From Arbacia lixula (taxonomy: Eukaryota; Echinodermata; Echinoidea; Arbacioida; Arbaciidae), in assembly GCA_963669155.1 (NCBI GenBank), contig OZ022589.1, positions 7,948,641 through 8,012,640 on the forward strand: DNA of 64,000 nucleotides, written 5' to 3'. The first letter of the stretch is position 1, and every line of letters starts with the position of its first letter. This document shows, in pieces, positions 1-13,100 of the stretch. Made by a program: the position numbers and the translations under genes. Under the pieces are notes generated by a model. That model saw only the letters and a program-made list of their open reading frames with translations, did no database searches and was not told the DNA's origin.

Positions 1-976
1 GAAGGGAAAGTGAAAAGTGAAAAAAGGAGAGGTGAATTTTGATATTTTATAACACTTACACAAGACTATTTTCAGCTTTAGTTTTCGGTGTTTTAAACTG
101 AAAATAAATGGGATGGAATGGAGGAAGAAGAAGAGGTTGGGTGTTGATGAGAGTTGTGAGCTAGTCACATAGTAGTGATAAAGAGAAAAGAAAGGAAAGG
201 AAATGAGAAAAGTGTAGAAAAGTTATAGTCAGTTGCGCAACTAACTATAGGTTTCTTTCAAAATCTGAAAGAGGGAGTATCAGTCTCCCTTGTATCAGAA
301 TATCAGTTATTCTCCGTTATCAGTTATCAGTTATCCGGAGAATAACTCATATCCTTGTTTATGTTTGAAATGCACTGACCACAGTCTATATTCATAATTG
401 CGCAATACGAGCATTGCTCCCATTAAATGCATGCACTGTGGAGCAGACCGGTGCGGAAACCATAGCATCTCCAGTCTCTAGGCTATACAGGATTTGGACA
501 ACCCACCAAAAACCTCCTCAAAATCTAGCCATCAGTTTACATTTTGCTTGAAGTTAATTTCCAGTTCTGATCTTCCATTTAAAAAACACACAAAAAATTG
601 ACCTGCAAAAGAGACACCCTGTCTATATCTCTTTCATTACCATTGCCAAAACGATGTGCAGAAAGCCAATGTGGTTTTCAAGGCCTGGTAATGTAAGGGT
701 TACATGGCCCTGAGAGCCTGTGTGATTCAGGGAGTACCAGTAGGTCTGTCAAATTACTTCATATCATATTGTACTGTATTTAGATGTATGTATTGTACTA
801 AATGTTACATTGTATGTTTGTGTCATCAGTGGTAAAGTAATGTCTTTCTGAACGTATATTGATGTACATGCGTTTTAATGGGTGTGAATAAATGAAATGA
901 AAATGAAATGAAAATGAAATTCCTCTGGCCACTTCATGGTGGAGGCATAAAAATGACAAAGGTCTGTCGTGCGTAC
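1..976. other. Intron after exon 14, partly dispersed repeat
   Basis: No exon of the gene is recognised here. It holds a copy of a dispersed repeat (352-624), imperfect TCAGTTATC repeats near 290-340, and AAATGAAATGAA repeats at about 892-920. The next exon of the gene must lie farther left, outside the window. Confidence 0.6.
352..624 (+). repeat. Dispersed repeat family A, copy 1
   Basis: Collinear with 23931-24253: shared blocks include ATTGCTCCCATT, ACCTCCTCAAAATCTAG and GCAAAAG-GACACCCT. No coding capacity and no clear terminal repeats. A diverged inverted relative probably lies at 54768-55120 (CCCTTTTGCAAGTC and GAGGTTTCATACACATTATC, reverse complement of blocks flanking copy 2). Confidence 0.65.
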
Positions 977-1107
977 CTTTCTGTTCAGCGATGCGCCTGC
1001 TGCAGTTCCCCAGTGCCTGGGCCTGACGCTCCAGCGTGTCCTGGTCAACACTGCCTCGGTTACCAATCGTATGGTCCCTCAGCTTCTCCACACACTCATC
1101 CAGCTCT
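977..1107 (-). CDS. Coding exon 14: coiled-coil region; last exon in the window
   Basis: Acceptor TTTTCTTAG|A, donor CAGAAAG|GTACGC; 131 bases. It encodes RELDECVEKLRDHTIGNRGS, VDQDTLERQAQALGNCSRRI and AEQK, amphipathic and helical, matching vertebrate NDLEKSVEKIQRDVS followed by a segment ending in LGETLTELK. It ends one base into a codon, so at least one more exon must follow beyond base 1. Confidence 0.92.
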
Positions 1108-4100
1108 CTAAGAAAAGAGAAATCCATCAAGCAACATAAAACACACAAATGAAACTCCATGTTACCGTGTCTTGATCCGTGAACTACAAATATCTTGCAT
1201 GGTTAAGTTGCTGCCCGGTAAGCAGGAGATTGAAAGTTCAAATCCTTCGGGTTCCAAGATTTTTTTCAGACTTGTTTTTCGTTCATTTACAGGATTGAGC
1301 ACGCTATCCTTACTTCTCCTGGGTGTATGCCGAAAATTTATTTTCAAAATTAAAAAAAAAAAGCACACAAAAAACATACATACATGTATACATAAGAGGT
1401 GGGCAAAACCACAGCTGTGATAGGATGGTTGATAAAGGCTTAGCCCGTCGCTCACTGTAAGAATTTTCTGGCTTTGTAAACCCATGTACAGTAAGGATGT
1501 CAATATTTGCGAGGGAACTGCAGTAACTAAGAAGGTGTGGCTTAATTGCACCCTAAAAGGAATCCTAAGTTTAAGTAAGAATTTTCTGGCTTTGTAAACC
1601 CACGTACAGTAAGGATGTCAACATTTGCGAGGGAACTGCAGTAACCAAAGGAGTGTGGCTTAATTGCACCCTAAAAGGAATTTTAAGTTTATTCACAGCC
1701 TGTAGAATATCGTCTGCACAGCAGACTAAGTGGGAATTGCGCTGTTCAGTATCTGAATGGTGAAAGGCCGGCCCGCATATAAGCGGCTCAGTAAAGAACG
1801 GAATAAGTCCCACACTTTTAAGAGAGAAAAGAAAAACCTATCCCATGATGCAGCAGCACGCACCTAAGGTCTCGCTCCACCTGCTCCTGTGTCTGCAGGT
1901 AGCGCAGGTATTCCTGGTGCACCCGGGCTCGCTGGTTCCTGATTGGATGGTTGTCCACGCCGGGAGCCGCCTCCAGGGCCAGACGGATCTTGTGGGAGGC
2001 TGAGCGGAAGTTGTTGTTCATCTGCTGCACCTAGAGTGGGGATGATGGGATACGGTCTTAGGAAATAATCAGCTACTCACACAAAGTTAGCCTGGCTTCG
2101 AGTCTGTTGAGTATTTCTATTAAAGGGAATATACTGAACTGGGAAGACAAAAATGCCTTCATAAGTTAATCGTGAGCAATCTTCTTGCCAATGGTCTAAA
2201 TTCATGTACTGTCCAATTTAGAAACTTGCTGAAAGTTATTTACCCTCAAATGATCCACATTTTGAGTGATTAGTAATTAGTGATAAATCACCAATCCTCA
2301 ACATGTTCGGCCCGAACATGTTGAGGATTCTACTAATAATCATTAATTACTCCAAATGTGGATCAAGTGAAGGCAAAAAACTTTCAGCAAGTTTTTAAAA
2401 TGGACAGTACATGGATTTAAGACCATTGGCAAGAAGATTGCTCACAATTAACTTTTGAAGGCATTTTTGTCTTCCCAGTACAGTATATTCCCTTTAAAAT
2501 CAAAGTATTCAATACAGGGCCTCTAGCCTCCCCAACTGAGATTCAGTAATTAGTCTTAGAGTAGTAGGCCTGCTCTATTTTCATTAAAGGGGAAGTTCAC
2601 CCTGAAATTATTTTGGCTTCAATAAAAAGAGACAAATTAAAGAAACATATGGATGAAGGTTTCACGAAAATCGGTCAAAGGAAGAGAATGTTATTTGATT
2701 ATAAAATTTTGATTTTGTGACGTCACGTGCGAGGTGCTCTCTCATATGTTGTGTAAAAAATTAGTCGATAAATTGCTTTTTTTCTGTTTTTGATAACAGA
2801 ATGATTTTTTTTCTCGTACAGGTATGTGTGTAAAAATATATTTCTAATAATGTATCAAATGCACAAGTAAAAGGATGCATATGAGAAAATGCACATTTTC
2901 GAACAAAATTGTACACAACATATGGAAGAGCACCTCGTATGTGACGTCACAAAATCATAACTTTAAAATCAAATAACTTTTTTTTTTCATGTATCTCTTT
3001 TTATTGAAACCAAAATAATTTCAGGGTGACCTTCCCCTTTAAGTTGGATCAGAGATGTCCAACGACCTGGGAGCCAACCTAATGCAGCACAGAATTAATC
3101 CCTAAAGGTTAAGGGTAAAAAGTGGTAATGATTACTGGCTGTAATCATAAATGTAGCTGACCTGTTCTAATGTCAAAACAGGTGGCTGCATGTTGTTTAA
3201 TTTCAATTAATTCTTGTTTTTCAATGATCCTTTCCCAGTAGCCTGATATGTTAAACGAGCAGCACTCCACTGATTTTGGGTTCCATATTCTTCAAGAGTA
3301 CTATCCCTTGAAGAAAACCTTTTGAAATTTTACTTGAGATATTACAAAATTCAGGACTCCAACAAATTAACCCTCTAAGTCTCATAGGCAAATGAATTGT
3401 GTTGTATTGACATTCGACCATGACTGGGTGATACTGAGGTAAGTCATTTTGCTTGAGAAATAAGAAAATTCAGGTCTCAAATGGGTTAACTCTCTCAGTC
3501 TCATAGGCAATGCATGGTGTTGCATTGATGTTAGACCATGACTGGTTGGTAGTGAGGTGGTTAAAATCCATTCAAGCTTACCATACTGAGGTAAGTAAGT
3601 TTACTTTTGAAATAAGAAAATTCAGGACTCAAATGGGTTAACCCTCTAAGTCTCATAGGCAATGCATAGTGCTGTATTGACATTAGGCTATGATTGTTTG
3701 GTACCGAGGTGGCTGAGATCCATTCAAGCTTACCATATTGAGGTGCATCTTCCTGATCTGCTTGAGTTGCATTCTGAGGTCCGTGGCGCGATGCTTGATC
3801 ACCATGGCTCCCCGCTGGATGTTCACCCCCGCCCCTCCTCCTCCTCCCCCTGGGTGGGGGGTAGGTCTCTGCACCCCTGCGGTACTGGGGTGCGAGGCTG
3901 GTCTGCTCCCTCCCGGTGGACCTGGGGACTTGGGATGCTGCTGGGGGTGGGGGTGATGGTGCTGGGGGGTGGGGGTTCGAGGGGCAGACTGCTGGGGCGT
4001 GGCCGTTCTGGGAGTCGCTTGCTGTGGGGTGGGGTGTCTCTGAGCCGCCTGCTGAGGGGTGGGGTTTCTTGGACCCGATTGCTGAGGGGTGGCGGTTCTT

Positions 4101-7100
4101 GGAGCTGATTGCTGCATAGGGGCGGAGTCTGGTATTGGTATGAACAAAGGAAAAAACAGCAAAAATTACCTAGAAAACTATGATACCCCATGGAAGTGTA
4201 TATACATGTATTGTGAAAATACTAGTACATGAAACATGAATGTTGTCAATTTTAAGGAATATGGAAGGGCTCACAAATGAAAACATGGAGATATGTATCT
4301 TTTTCTTATGTGCACATATATGTACCAAAAGAACATGACCAGATATTCAAGGTAGGTGAAAGAGACATACCTGCTCTGATAGGTGGGGTCGGTCGATGAT
4401 CACTCGGTGGTCTTTGGCCCTCCTGAAACAAAATATTAACCACATACATCGGACGGTGAGAGGAATCCAGGTAAATACTCCCTGGTATAGCACGACAAGC
4501 TGGTTTTGCACGGTGTCTCCTTTTATGATCATTGGCACATTGATTTTGTTAATCAAGGTTAATTGTTTCCTGGAAATCAATCGATGGTGAGTTGGATTTT
4601 AGATGATTAGATTGATCACGTAAGAAAAACGGGTACAAGGAGACAGATAACTGATTCTAATGAGATAAATGGCCTTTTAGAGATGGGATTTCTGAAGAGT
4701 CATACACTAACAAAGTTTGGTGGAACAATAGCAATAATGAGTATACTGTATAAAAAAGGTGTCTCCCCTCAATGTTGCATAAGATACAGATAAACAAAGC
4801 TTGTGATCAGTTGAAGAAGAGTATATTTCCTTATGTACGAGGTATTTAATCAGAACAGTTATGGTTCTCATCAGCCAAAAGTCAATTGAACTTAGTTTGC
4901 AATTAACCAGCACAGAAAATAAAATGCAGACTTCAAAGATCACCATCAACCATGGGGATATACATGTGTAACAAACCAATGGGGTCTGCACTGCTTGGTA
5001 ATGAGAGGGTACCTGTATATTAACCTTCTCAGTCCCATAGACACATACATGTTTACCAAACCAGTGGAGTTTTCATAGCTTAATTGGTAGTGAGAGGGTT
5101 TAGGGTCTACCTGTGGTGGGGTTTGTCCTTGCTTGGGCGTGCCGTTGTGAGAGCCGATAACGGAACGTACCATGCCGGCAAGATTGGCTATCTGCTGCTC
5201 CATGGCAGAGATCCGCTCACTGAGGTCAAAGGTTAAAGGATAGAGGTCAAGCTTCTCGTCTCCTAGCTTCACTGGTGAGGATTAATTATTGTCCTCTTTT
5301 ACATCACTCCTCTGCACATACATTACATGTTAATTTATTCACACATTCAAAGTGATAAATTACCAAAGGTTTACGTCATATGAGCATGTTGTCAAGACAA
5401 CTGGTTCTAAACTATGTGGGTAGAGTAAACAGCAGTGGTCATAGTGGGAAATCTCAATGGAGTTGCCCGATACTAGCCGGCTACACAATATCGAACCAGT
5501 GAAACTGCCAATTGAATGATGTTGTATTGAACCAGCAACCTGCAAAGCAATGGATATGATGTCACTGCTCTGGTGTTACTTTCTCTTCTTGACATCGAGC
5601 ATATTGCATTCAAGCAAGATAGAAGCAAGAACTGTAATAAAAGAATTGTTTAAAATGCAATAACACCATGTTGCTTCATTTAAGCGGGGGAATGCAGGAG
5701 CGTCAAAACTATAAAATATTACAAGATAAAAACATTCACAGCACAATTTAAAACAGCAGAAATGCACATAAAAAAACGCTTAATCTCAGACTTAATCATG
5801 GTCAGAACTAAACAGAAACATAGATTTTTTCACCTCCTCTGTTCTATTTTTATACATTAACAAAACATTCCTTGAGAAGATATTGAATTTCCTTCATGAT
5901 ATTTTCCCAAGGAAGTCAAATTAATGGTAATGAGACAAACAATTTCCATTACCATCTGCAATGCATTGTGTGGACATTCTCTTATGTAAATTTACATACA
6001 ATTGTTGCTAGGTCTGGCAAAAAGACTTCGACAAAATCTATTCAGGCATACTTACATGTTTTCTATGGATTTGCTTTCAAATCATCAAATTACATACAGT
6101 AGACCTATGTATACGTAAATGGTTTGTGTCATAAGATGAGGAAGAAAGATGAACTTCTCAATACTGCATATGGGAATGTTGTCCCAGCATGCACTGCGCA
6201 GCGACATAAAGATTTTTTTCCAGTCATGTCTGCTTCCTGTCGCATACACTAGTACACTAGACCAAAATCGGACATAAAGTTAAAAACAAAATTTGAAAGG
6301 GGCTACTTGGTGCATCATGGGATGTCTTGCAGTATGGAGAATTGGGAAGGGGAGTTTGGCACGCCCATTTCTACATCGCTGTAAAACAGACTTCTCTCCA
6401 CCCATTGCTTGACCGAATAAGCATGTACGGTGTCGGCGTCACCAACCTACCTGGTCCCATCTTCCCCGGGAGCGGGGGGCCCCCTCATTGGCGAGCGAGG
6501 AGCGGGTTGCGAGAACGGCCGCTGGGCACCGGGCAGCAGACCAGGTCGCTGTCCCATGGCGCCCTCTGTTGATGGTGCGCTTTGAGGCCTAGATGCGATT
6601 AGTGAACAAGGCGAGAAGCGTGTTTCTATTTAGGGCAGCCATGCGGTTTCAGTGCAACCATTCAAATGCAAGGTTTAATAGTTACCATATCTACAAATAT
6701 AGCAATAATCCAGTCCCACGAGACTCAATCCCAAAGCTTTCATCTAGCATTGTACTTGGTTTTACAAGCATTAACACCTTTCACACTACAGCAGTATCAA
6801 CTTGATAAATTCTGTAAGCTCTATTTCTGTTTCATACTTTGTGTACAATCTATCTATCTAACGGCCGCTGCCCAGATGCTGTTCACCATGTAGCGCCAAG
6901 TGTCCCTGTTTGTCATTAAATTGGGGATTTTTTTTGTGTACAATACTATCTAATGTAAAATCCTTAAATCATTACTATCCAGCAATACTTTATTTAGCAT
7001 TTCACTGCTTGTCTTCATCAATGTCTCCTTGACCACTGTTACAGGTAGGTTTTATGAAGGAGGCAACCTTCTTCCCAATCAAATTTTGGGGACACTATTT

Positions 7101-10100
7101 CTCTATACTCACATTCCTAGTCTTTTTACATTTCAAGGTAATAAATAACTTTGCTAAGCTGATTAACAACTCCACAACAAAGTGGCATTGAGAATTGCTA
7201 CACAATAGAAAGCAAATTTGAAAGACAAAACAAAGGAAGTGGATGCTTCATTGGTTATCTCAACAACACTCCCATAGCCTTTCTTCTTATTTTCTGTTTG
7301 ACGGCTTAAAAAACAAGTCAGGACCAATTTTAATAAAAAATTACCCTCTTTAAATCCTATCTTCTCTCTATTAACATTCCACAAAACAAATAGGCTTTAA
7401 AGGCAACTTAAACTCAAGGCCAGCTCTGTCAGCTTCTAAAATCTATATTGGTGACTTCTCCACTTTGCATTTTACATCATTGACTATAATATATGCATTT
7501 ATATAAACCTGCTTTTTTTCTTTCCTTTTTGTTCAATTAAACACTCACGAAGTAAACTCAGAAACATTCACAAAAGCTTTAATATTAGATTGTAAGAATC
7601 TCCACACTGACAACCACAAAATGCTTTTCTCATTTGAAAAAAAAAAATATGTGCATCCTTTTTCCACATTAAGCTCATGCAGCAAGTAAATAAATGTTGC
7701 ATGTAGGTGTCCAATAATTGTAACTTTTCATCTTTGGTAACTACCATGGCAGCAGGTGCAAAAGTGAGAGCTCATTGGCTGTTTCCATGGTAGTTACCAT
7801 TGGTAGCAAGGTACAATAATTGGAAACCTCTATGCAATATGGCCCCAGTCAAACAGCATGGTTTCAGCATGACAGATTGTACATCAATGTTCATTTCATG
7901 AGGGTAGTCTTGAGCACTGGAACCAGGGTTACAGTTAAAGGGATAACCCACCCTGAAGTCAAGGTGGTTTTAATAAAAGCAATCATATGAAAGAAACATA
8001 TAAGTACAGGTTTGACGAAAATCCATCAAAGGATAAGACAGGTATGATCTATAAAATTGTGATTTTGTGATGTCACGCGCAAGGTGCTCTCCCATACATT
8101 GTGCGCCGTATGATTCCATAAATTGCTCTTTTTCTGTGTTTGGTAGAGGACTATGTTTTTTAGACGTATGTGTGTAAAAACGAGTCTCTAATCACGATTC
8201 AAATTCACAGGTACAATGATGAATATGCTTTTGAGAAGATCGACATATAAAAAGAAAATAGTACACAACATATGGGAGAGCAGCTTGCATTTGACATCAC
8301 AAAATCAACATTTTAAACAATCTGAACTGTCTTATCCTTTCACAAATCAAACCTTCGCTAATATATTTCTTCCAGTACATTAGAGATGGGGATTGGACTT
8401 GCAATCGATCCACATCAATCGCCAATCGTTATAAGGCGAGGCCCTGGATTCTCTCCTACCTCCCGTGGCTGACGAAGGTCCCGTCATGGCTGCCGTGTCT
8501 GCGGAGCGGGGGCTGGCCCCTGGGCCCCATGCCGTTGGGGGCGGGGTGCCTCATGCCGGGGGCCCCATTCCTGGGCAGGGTGCCCCCCGGGTGCATGGGC
8601 CTTCCGGGCGGGGTGCCCTGGTGGTGTGGGTGGAGGTGGTGATGAGGCGGGGGGCCTCTCTGTCTGGGGTTTCCGTTGGGCATGGGGGCCGACATGGCCT
8701 GGTTCTGGATCACCCTCGTCACTAAACACAAAGAAATAATCAGAGTGAATCTTAAAGGTGATATTCATAGAAAATCCAAAAATATGAAGATATTCATCAA
8801 CAGAAAGCTTATAAGCCATACAATGAGTTTGGATGACATTTAAACAATATATCACTTTCCAAAAAGCGAAATTAGGGTGAAAACAATCACCGTATTCTCG
8901 GGGACAAATTTGCCCTACTGTCATCCGAAACGGCCTTTAGGTCTGACGTAAGAAAAGGGATGCGTTATTGTGCATCAAACATGCCAATCCGCAACTTTTT
9001 TTCCGCCTGAAGCATCATGCATTGTTAATGAGACTGTGATGGCAGTTACTAGTGGATTAACAGGTGTGATACACAATGGTCATTGTGAAGCGTATCCCGG
9101 CTGTGACGTACACACAACGCCACTTTCCCTGAGGTGATTTCGTAGGTCAGGAAGAGAGTCAATTTAGTAAAATTTGACTTTCATTAAACACAAAACTGAA
9201 CACTTTCATGGCATGTTAGCTGCATAAATCGCTTTAATAACTCATTCAATTATAAAATAAACTACATTTATTTGATTTTATTTCCTATGAATATCATCTT
9301 TAACATGAAACAATCCCGAGAATATCAGTATACAATGTATTCTATGTGTTCAATACACAGCATCAAAGAGAAAATAAATCCATAAAATACACAATGACTG
9401 TAAGTAACATTGAGTAATATACATGTACAATGAACACACTGGACTACCTTGGAATCATAAGCAAGATCATACTTCTTTCTCTTCTCATTTTTTCAATGTC
9501 TCATTCCTTAACCCTTACATTACCCAGCCTTGGAAAACCCCACTGGCCAATTTCACATTTTCCTGCCAATGGTAATGAGATGGTTAAAGAGCATATACTG
9601 TACTGGGAAGACAAAAAGGCCTTCAAAAGGTGATCGTGAGCAATCTTCTTGCCAATGGTCTTAAATTCATGTATTGTCCATTTTACAAACTTGCTGTAAG
9701 TTATTTTCCCTCAAATGATCCACATTTGGAGCAATTAGTGATCAAATCACAAATCCTCAAAATGTTCGGCCCGGACATTTTGTTATTTAATCTTTAATCA
9801 TTAATTACTCCAAATGTGGATCATTTGAGGGAAAATAACTTTCAGGAAGTTTGTAAAATGGACAATACATAAATTTAAAAACATTAGCAAGAAGATTGCT
9901 CACGAGCACCTTTTGAAGGCTTTTTTGTCTTCCCAGTACAATATATGCCCTTTAATCGGTCTTGGTTCTCTCTGGATTCTCTCCCTGGTCTCCTTCCCTT
10001 ACCTGGGGTGTCCGGGTGCCTCTTGACCATGTCTGCGCTGGAGGGCCTGGCCCCATCCACCACGGAGGGCCCACCCTTCTGGTGCTGCCTGGGCATAGTG

Positions 10101-13100
10101 GCGCTACCCCTGGGCCCCATCCCACCGCTGCCACCACCCATCTCCTGGCCCGGGTGCCCCTGCTGCGGGGGAGGCATCCTGCGGGGCATGGTGGCGCTCC
10201 CATGGGGGTGGTTAGGGTGAAGGGGGCCTCCGCGACGGCCGTATGGATGCGGGCCACCTGGACCACCACCGGGGCCTCTAGCGACGGGCCCACTGAGGGT
10301 AGCTCTCTCAGGGGTCATACGCTGGAAGGCCTGCGTGTGGGCCACGGGCCGCTGCTGAAGAGACGCACTGCTGGATCGCTCGGGCACTCCACGCCGGAAG
10401 TTCTCCTGAACAGTTACGGTGTCAAGAAATTAGAGTGAAAATTGACTGTATGCCTGCTTTGGGAGGCATGCTTGAGACACAACATTCTTCTGTACATTTT
10501 AAGAATATAGTACCCTGGTACAGAAATGATGTTCCCTCTCCTATTTCAAGAACTAAGAGTGAAATGAAATGTACGACTCCTTGAAACACAACATTCTTCT
10601 GTGCAATTTTAAGTATATAATACCTTTGTACATAAACAGCATTCCCCTCTCTCTAGATACTTAACACTTTTGAAGCGCAAGCCAAAGTTCAACTTCTTGA
10701 ATCGGCAGAGAGGAAGGCAAAAATAACTGTATGTGTATAAGGTCTTTTGCCCTGACAACTCTTCCACATTAATTACATCACAACAGCTCTTAATCATATC
10801 TTCAATTGCTTTTTTTCTCAATTCATATTGCCATGCACCTTTCAGATTGAAAATCACATTCAGGGCTTATTTTGCACTCAAGACCCTAGTCATGGCCGAA
10901 CCTAGCAATCGACATTGCACAAATGGCATCCAGGGCCCTGTGATTTATCGCAACTAGATATTGCAATTGATATCAAGCGTAACTTTTTACATTAGAGATT
11001 GGGGATTGGACTAGCAACTGATTCAGATCAATAATGACGCTTTATAAAACAGGGCCCTGCCTGAAAGAGGTCTTCCATACCAGTGACTGCGACTTCTTCT
11101 CGGGAGAAGGATTCAGATTCCCCGTCGCTGCCCCCGCACCCTGTCTGGCGCCCTCTGCCTCCAGCTGAGAGAAATGCATGTTGCGGGGCACCGTCATGGT
11201 GTTGAAGCGGTTCTTGCGGACGTCTCTCTTCTGGTGGTCCACCTCGGGCTCGGAGTAGTAGTCCAGCTCCACCGGGGTGGAGGTCGTGCTCCTGGGCGAC
11301 GACGGGCCCGGGGCGTTGGGGTCCTCCACGAAGCCAGGCTCGTAGATCTTGAGGATCGTCCGGTCGTGGATGTCACTGGGTTTGAAGGAGAGCGAGGAGA
11401 CGATGATGGTGGGTGATGAGAGAGGGGATTAGATGAAAAGTACAGGTATGGATGAAAACAACATCACAGAGATTTCTTTCTTTTAAAGATTCCTCGAAGC
11501 GGCATAAGCAATGTTGTTTTTATGAACAGGTTGTTAATCTACAGTCTTCAGATAGAGACAAGCGTGATATGCACTCTTAAGAGTCACAGATATTGTTGAA
11601 AATATGCAGGTGGTCTTGCTTTAGAGGTAGGTAAAATATGTCCATGGAAACATAGAAGGAAAAAAATGATAAAATGAGGAATAAATTATTATTTTAAAAT
11701 ATTTTTTAGGGTGGGGGGGGGGGGAATTTTGGCAAAATCACATGAATCTGCTTTGATAAACATGTTTCAATATCACGCATGAATGAGGAAACCATTAGTA
11801 ACAAAATAAATTGTGTATATAGAGAGATAGATACAGTGTTGAGAGAATGAAAAGATTCAATGAGTGAGAGAGTAAGAGTGAGAGTGACATATAGAAAGAG
11901 AGAGAGAGAGACAGAGATGCAGAGACAGGGAGACAGAGAGATGGAGAAAGAGACAGTGACAGACAGACAGAGAGAGAGAGAGTAGAGAGAATAAGTTAGG
12001 AAGAGAATATATGGATGAAGAGACACTTATTATTTCCTCCAAAAGCAGAGAGATGGAAGAAAAAAAAATAAAAAGGTGAAGTAAAATGCAGTGCTATGGA
12101 CAAGGAGAAAGATCAACAACAAAACCACCACTCACTCAGTATCTTCTAGCTCATAGAAGATCTCTGAGGTTGGGTCCTTGATATAGATCTTCCTCGCCGG
12201 TTGTTCCAGCATGGGCATGTTGAGCTGCTTGGGGAACGCTCGTACGTATAGCGCCCTCACAGTGTCAATGCCTGTCACCTCATTTGGCATCAAGGCTCGT
12301 TTCGTCTCATTCTTGTACTGAAGATAAATCAGGCCTATTGGTGACACAAAGGGGGTGACATCATTAGTCATTTGTAAAAATTACAAACCTGATGAAAAGT
12401 CCTCAGAATCATAAACCTGATTAAAAAGGTTTAAGGAAAACTACATCTTTAAGAAAAAGATATTTTAATACAAGTGTCAATGGAAAGGCTTTTTTAAGGG
12501 AAACACACAATGTTGTCATTTTAGGCAAGTGGTCTTTCTATACAGGTAATTGCTTTAACAGGTTTCTTTCTATCAATTGAGAAATATCACAATGACTGTG
12601 ATATTTATGGTAATACAAAGGCAGCTGAAATGGCAGAACAAAAGGTTGACAGTGTTATCCTACCCCCAAATTGTGGTTTCAAATTTCTTTCTAAGACTGC
12701 GTACGTGGAAGAACTGCAGTCTGCTGAGCCAGGTCATTGATTAAATAAATAAATTAAATGACAACAACTTTTTCAGGGGTTGAATATCTACAGACATTTG
12801 TCTTGCAAGACCAAACTTGTCATAACAATTTTACACTTTGTATAGACATTTACATGTATTATATAATTTGTATTAGAGATTTTTATCAATGAGTGAGTTT
12901 AATTCGAAAGCATCACCACTCCTTAAACATGGAAACCTTCATTATTGTTCCGGTATTTGGTATGTGGAATCAGAAAATGGTGTAAGTTCTCACCCAACGG
13001 TCTCTCCTTTGACTTGTTGACGGAGGGTCTGATGACGGGCATGCTGGCCCTGAGTCGCCCCCCTCTAGCAAACCCTGTCGCCTCCGTGTTGATCTCAGAC

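Larger units (their letters stand above)
2088..3081 (+). mobile_element. Short TIR element (family B) split by two later insertions
   Basis: The ends TAGCCTGGCTTCGAGTCTGT (2088) and the complement of GTCCAACGACCTGGGAGCCA (ending about 3081) match the inverted termini of other family B copies (24979-25191, 22838-23057). The internal GTATTCAATACAGGG and AATTAGTCTTAGAGTAG segments also match. Two TTAA-flanked hairpin elements, 2120-2497 and 2584-3042, interrupt it. Non-autonomous DNA transposon; superfamily not recognised. Confidence 0.7.
6589..8380. other. Intron between exons 8 and 9
   Basis: Mostly AT-rich unrecognised sequence (6600-7700), then the small foldback at 7707-7828 and family D copy at 7935-8380. 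No exon seen. Confidence 0.5.

Noticed and set aside
3340-3740. CRISPR-like regularly spaced repeats
   Set aside because: Three degenerate tandem units in a eukaryotic intron, without short identical repeats and unique spacers.
5220-5272. Upstream extension of exon 10 (VKLGDEKLDLYPLTFDLS)
   Set aside because: The frame is open, but no AG there gives the phase left by exon 9. The pyrimidine tract ending in CCTCAG|T at 5219 fits both phase and family alignment.
8484-8720. Alternative frame of exon 8 (SDEGDPEPGHVGPHAQRK...)
   Set aside because: Open across the exon, but the phases of exons 7 and 9 do not fit; the other frame does and continues the composition of neighbouring exons.
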